A DNA stretch of 64,000 nt from Takakia lepidozioides (Eukaryota; Streptophyta; Takakiopsida; Takakiales; Takakiaceae), in the NCBI GenBank assembly GCA_030704615.1, contig CM060732.1, positions 74,691,053 through 74,755,052 on the forward strand. The letters are read 5' to 3'. Of this stretch, positions 61,634-64,000 are shown piece after piece (the first letter of the stretch is position 1; every line of letters starts with the position of its first letter). The notes beneath the pieces were generated by a model. The model was not told the DNA's origin and did not search any database. It saw only the letters and a list, made by a program, of their open reading frames with translations. The position numbers and the translations under genes were made by a program.

Positions 61634-63394
61634 TCATCGACCCCGGAGTTGATGTGCCTCACGCCAACAATTGCCAAGACACAGGAATGCATCCTCGTAT
61701 TGGGGACAGCAATAGTAGGTACGCTGCCCACAGCGGATGCACACACGACGAAGCGAGCTGTGCAACGATGAATGCCAGCGGGAAGGCTCTGTCGCCAACA
61801 CGGACGCATGAACCGGGCGCACAGGTAGCCTGGCAAGAGCTCTAAGAGCGTGTGCCAAGGCCAGCGAGAACTCCAGATGGGTCATCCCATGCAACCCCCT
61901 CGCTCGCATGTGATGGACATGCAAGATGTAAGAATTGACAATCGTGGTGTCCACAAGGAAAAAAAAACACTTTATGCCACCATTTGTGAGTCTTCAGCTG
62001 CATGCTATATGCAACTCGCATCTGGTCCTGTACATCTACACCACACATGTAAGTTTGGTATCGAACATGCATTGGAACAGAAGGCACCTGCACCCTGGCA
62101 TTCCCCACAAATCTTCGCACCATCACAGGTGAATTTGGGCCAGATGCTGGTCAAGATGCAGATGGCACCATGAACACGTCTTTCTTATCCTACCACAAAC
62201 AAGCAGCAACTTGTCGGCTGCGGTGCATATGCCACCATGTGTCCCCTTGCTTAGTAATCTTGGACTTGGACAATTGCGTCAAAGAAGGGGCAATCCCTTT
62301 CTATTGACCCTGACAGTGTCAGTGGCCCATGTCCCAAGCAAAGCCATGTCATACAACAACCTTGGTGATGTGAAGTAATTGTCAGTCACCACCACATGGC
62401 CGAGTCCATGCAATGGAGACACTATCCTCATGACCACATTATATCCTTCATTTTTGCCAGACTTCTCCCTCATGCCCTCAGGGCCCCCATTCTTGCCACA
62501 GTAGACATCAAAATCATACACATAGCTACTGACTGCATCTACAAGGGCCCACACTTTAATGCCCCACTTGCATGGCTTTCTAGGCATATACTTTCGTATA
62601 GCACAATACTAATTACCTTTGTACCTTATCATAATTTCATCAACTGTCAGCAATTTGTGCAGGTTCCAATGCCGTTTGCAAGCACTGGCAATGTCTTCAC
62701 AGGCCCATCTTACTTTCCCAATTTTGTCAAACGCAGGACTGCTACGATCAGACACCAGCGTCGAGTTATCCACCAAATGCAAGCAACGCAAAATTGCTTC
62801 ATAACGATCTCTTGTCGTGACCTTCTTAATCATAGAGCATGCAAAGAATACCTCACTCTGCTGCCAGTAGCAGTGGCTGTTTGGCAGCCTTCTTATCCCC
62901 ATGAACAAACACACACCAAGCCAGGCCAGCACCTCTGGCACAACCAATGGGCTCCACGAAGCACCACCTCGAGTTCCAGACGTCACTCTCTCCACCGAGT
63001 AATGATTGGTCTCCTGAAAAATTCGCAGCAGGGTTGCGGGGGACCAGAATAACTTGAAAAACAATTCCATAGGGGAACAATTCCCAAAAATCTGTTGTGC
63101 AGCATAGGCCCACGTGGCGGACCAGTGGAGAATCTCTCTATCACTGCAGAAGGTAGTTTCAACTTTGCACTCCTAATTCGTAGGAGCGAACAAAGCGGCA
63201 AAGGCCTCTTCACTCACCTCCTCCACGTCCTCCAAAGGCCCATTACTCTCCCAGTCCATTTCCTCACATGAATCGCCCTCATATCCCTCCCTAGGAACCA
63301 TCTCCACATCCCCATTTTCACAATCCAACAAGTCTAAACCACTAGCATCCAAATTGGGCCCCGCATGAGAAGAGCCCTGCAAATTCAAAGACAA
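61634..63394 (-). pseudogene. degraded piggyBac transposase (DDE_Tnp_1_7)
   Basis: The minus strand encodes a piggyBac-type transposase in pieces. Blocks in order: an acidic N-terminal stretch (63394-63176); a segment with VPEVLAWLGVCLFMGIRRLP and TVDEIMIRYKG (63172-62612); CKWGIKVWALVDAVSSYVYD and VVVTDNYFTSPRLLYDM (62587-62279); then YMCGVDVQDQMRVAYSMQLK and THKWWHKVFFF (62126-61968). Candidate catalytic Asp codons lie at 62641 (VDE), 62383 (TDN) and 62036 (GVD). The Cys-rich end VCIRCGQRTYYCC..CLGNC..H (about 61730-61660) matches the piggyBac C-terminal zinc-binding domain. In-frame TAG codons at 63175-63173 and 62611-62609, a frame change between 62279 and 62126, and another at the nine-A run 61959-61967 make it non-functional. 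N-terminal coding may extend towards 63740 in another frame. No terminal repeats were found. Confidence 0.85.
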
Positions 63395-63891
63395 CGCACG
63401 CAGGGAGACCTGCAGGAGTTAGCGGCAAACACACAGTCACCCGCGGTGAATTGCAATTGTGTGCTACCGCCCCAGTGCACCCCGCATCACTTCTTCTCCT
63501 CACACTCTTCTCCTCACATGTGGTCGATGAGGAGGCGAATTGTCCTTGCCCGCAGGCCTTTCCCACTTCTGGCGCGGTGCATCCCTCATTTGTTTCACTG
63601 TCCTCATCTGGCCAGATATCCTCTCTGAGCACAACATTCACAACCTCACTAAAGCCCTCTTTATCACATTCTTCCCTTCTCTCTTTCCACCCCAAAATCA
63701 AACTAACATGCCTTCTAAACGCAAAGCAAAAATTCACATGACGCGGAATATGCTTCGGCCACCGCTGCGCGCGCAGAGGCAGAGGCAAAGAAAGCAAGTA
63801 CTCCTCACACATCAGACCCAAAATGTCCCTCAATTGCCCATCAGTACAGTGCTGCTCAATCAACACCCACTGAGTGAGCAAATCAACAACC

Positions 63892-63893
<2 letters not shown>

Positions 63894-63925
<32 letters not shown>
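63894..63925. repeat. (GA)n microsatellite
   Basis: A perfect GA run near the right window edge, upstream of the dead transposase. Confidence 0.9.
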
Positions 63926-63928
<3 letters not shown>

Positions 63929-64000
63929 CTCCGGCCGAAGCCGGCGTAACTAAGAGCCATTTCGTCTCACGGCTACTACCCCCTTTCGAGAGTGGGCCCT

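Noticed and set aside
63342-63881. A 179-codon minus-strand frame read as an independent gene
   Set aside because: It starts with TTG, has no ATG and lies in the N-terminal zone of the piggyBac relic; its latter half overlaps the transposase frame.

Overview
This is eukaryotic nuclear DNA from a land plant. It carries spliced genes with canonical GT..AG introns, organelle-targeted proteins, a P-type PPR gene, a plant-type TONSOKU, a nodulin-like MFS carrier and a 20-exon mitochondrial succinic semialdehyde dehydrogenase. A degraded piggyBac transposase, a LINE-like zf-RVT remnant and many (GA)n/(CT)n microsatellites fit a seed-free plant (fern, lycophyte or bryophyte) better than a flowering plant. 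That placement is inference. There are no operons, CRISPR arrays or bacterial features. About nine kilobases hold one to two genes throughout, so this is ordinary gene-rich euchromatin.

Layout, left to right. 0.9-1.7 kb (-): divergent CPBP-family membrane protein. 2.4-3.9 kb (+): ankyrin repeat protein. 5.1-7.2 kb (+): RBM7-like RRM protein. 7.2-9.8 kb: spacer with a strong miRNA-precursor-like foldback. 9.8-12.7 kb (-): nodulin-like MFS transporter, three exons. 14.5-15.1 kb (-): small conserved one-helix protein. 15.7-19.4 kb (-): PUX10/FAF2-type UBA-UAS-UBX protein. 21.1-26.5 kb (+): zinc-cluster protein (LRP-related) with an internal 69-bp coding repeat. 28.2-36.0 kb (-): SSADH, 20 exons. 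37.0-44.2 kb (-): API5 homologue, 16 exons. 45.4-54.9 kb (+): TONSOKU, 18 exons. 55.9-59.3 kb (-): chloroplast-type PPR protein, seven exons. 61.6-63.9 kb (-): dead piggyBac transposase.

Most exon models were built by chaining homologous peptide blocks across GT..AG (occasionally GC..AG) boundaries while keeping reading phase. For SSADH (511 aa), API5 (540 aa), TONSOKU (1618 aa), the MFS carrier (582 aa), the UBX protein (525 aa), the PPR protein (533 aa) and RBM7 (175 aa), all phases agree and the total is a multiple of three. The zinc-cluster gene has one unresolved junction.

The genes do not form a shared pathway. Head-to-head pairs that could share promoters are CPBP/ankyrin, PUX10/zinc-cluster and API5/TONSOKU; the last pair has a tRNA-derived SINE between them. 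I saw no convincing novel multi-gene system. The best leads are the foldback at 8.1 kb, three exon-edge-carrying tandem duplications in API5 introns, the GC..AG introns in API5 and TONSOKU, and the CPBP protein lacking canonical active-site residues.
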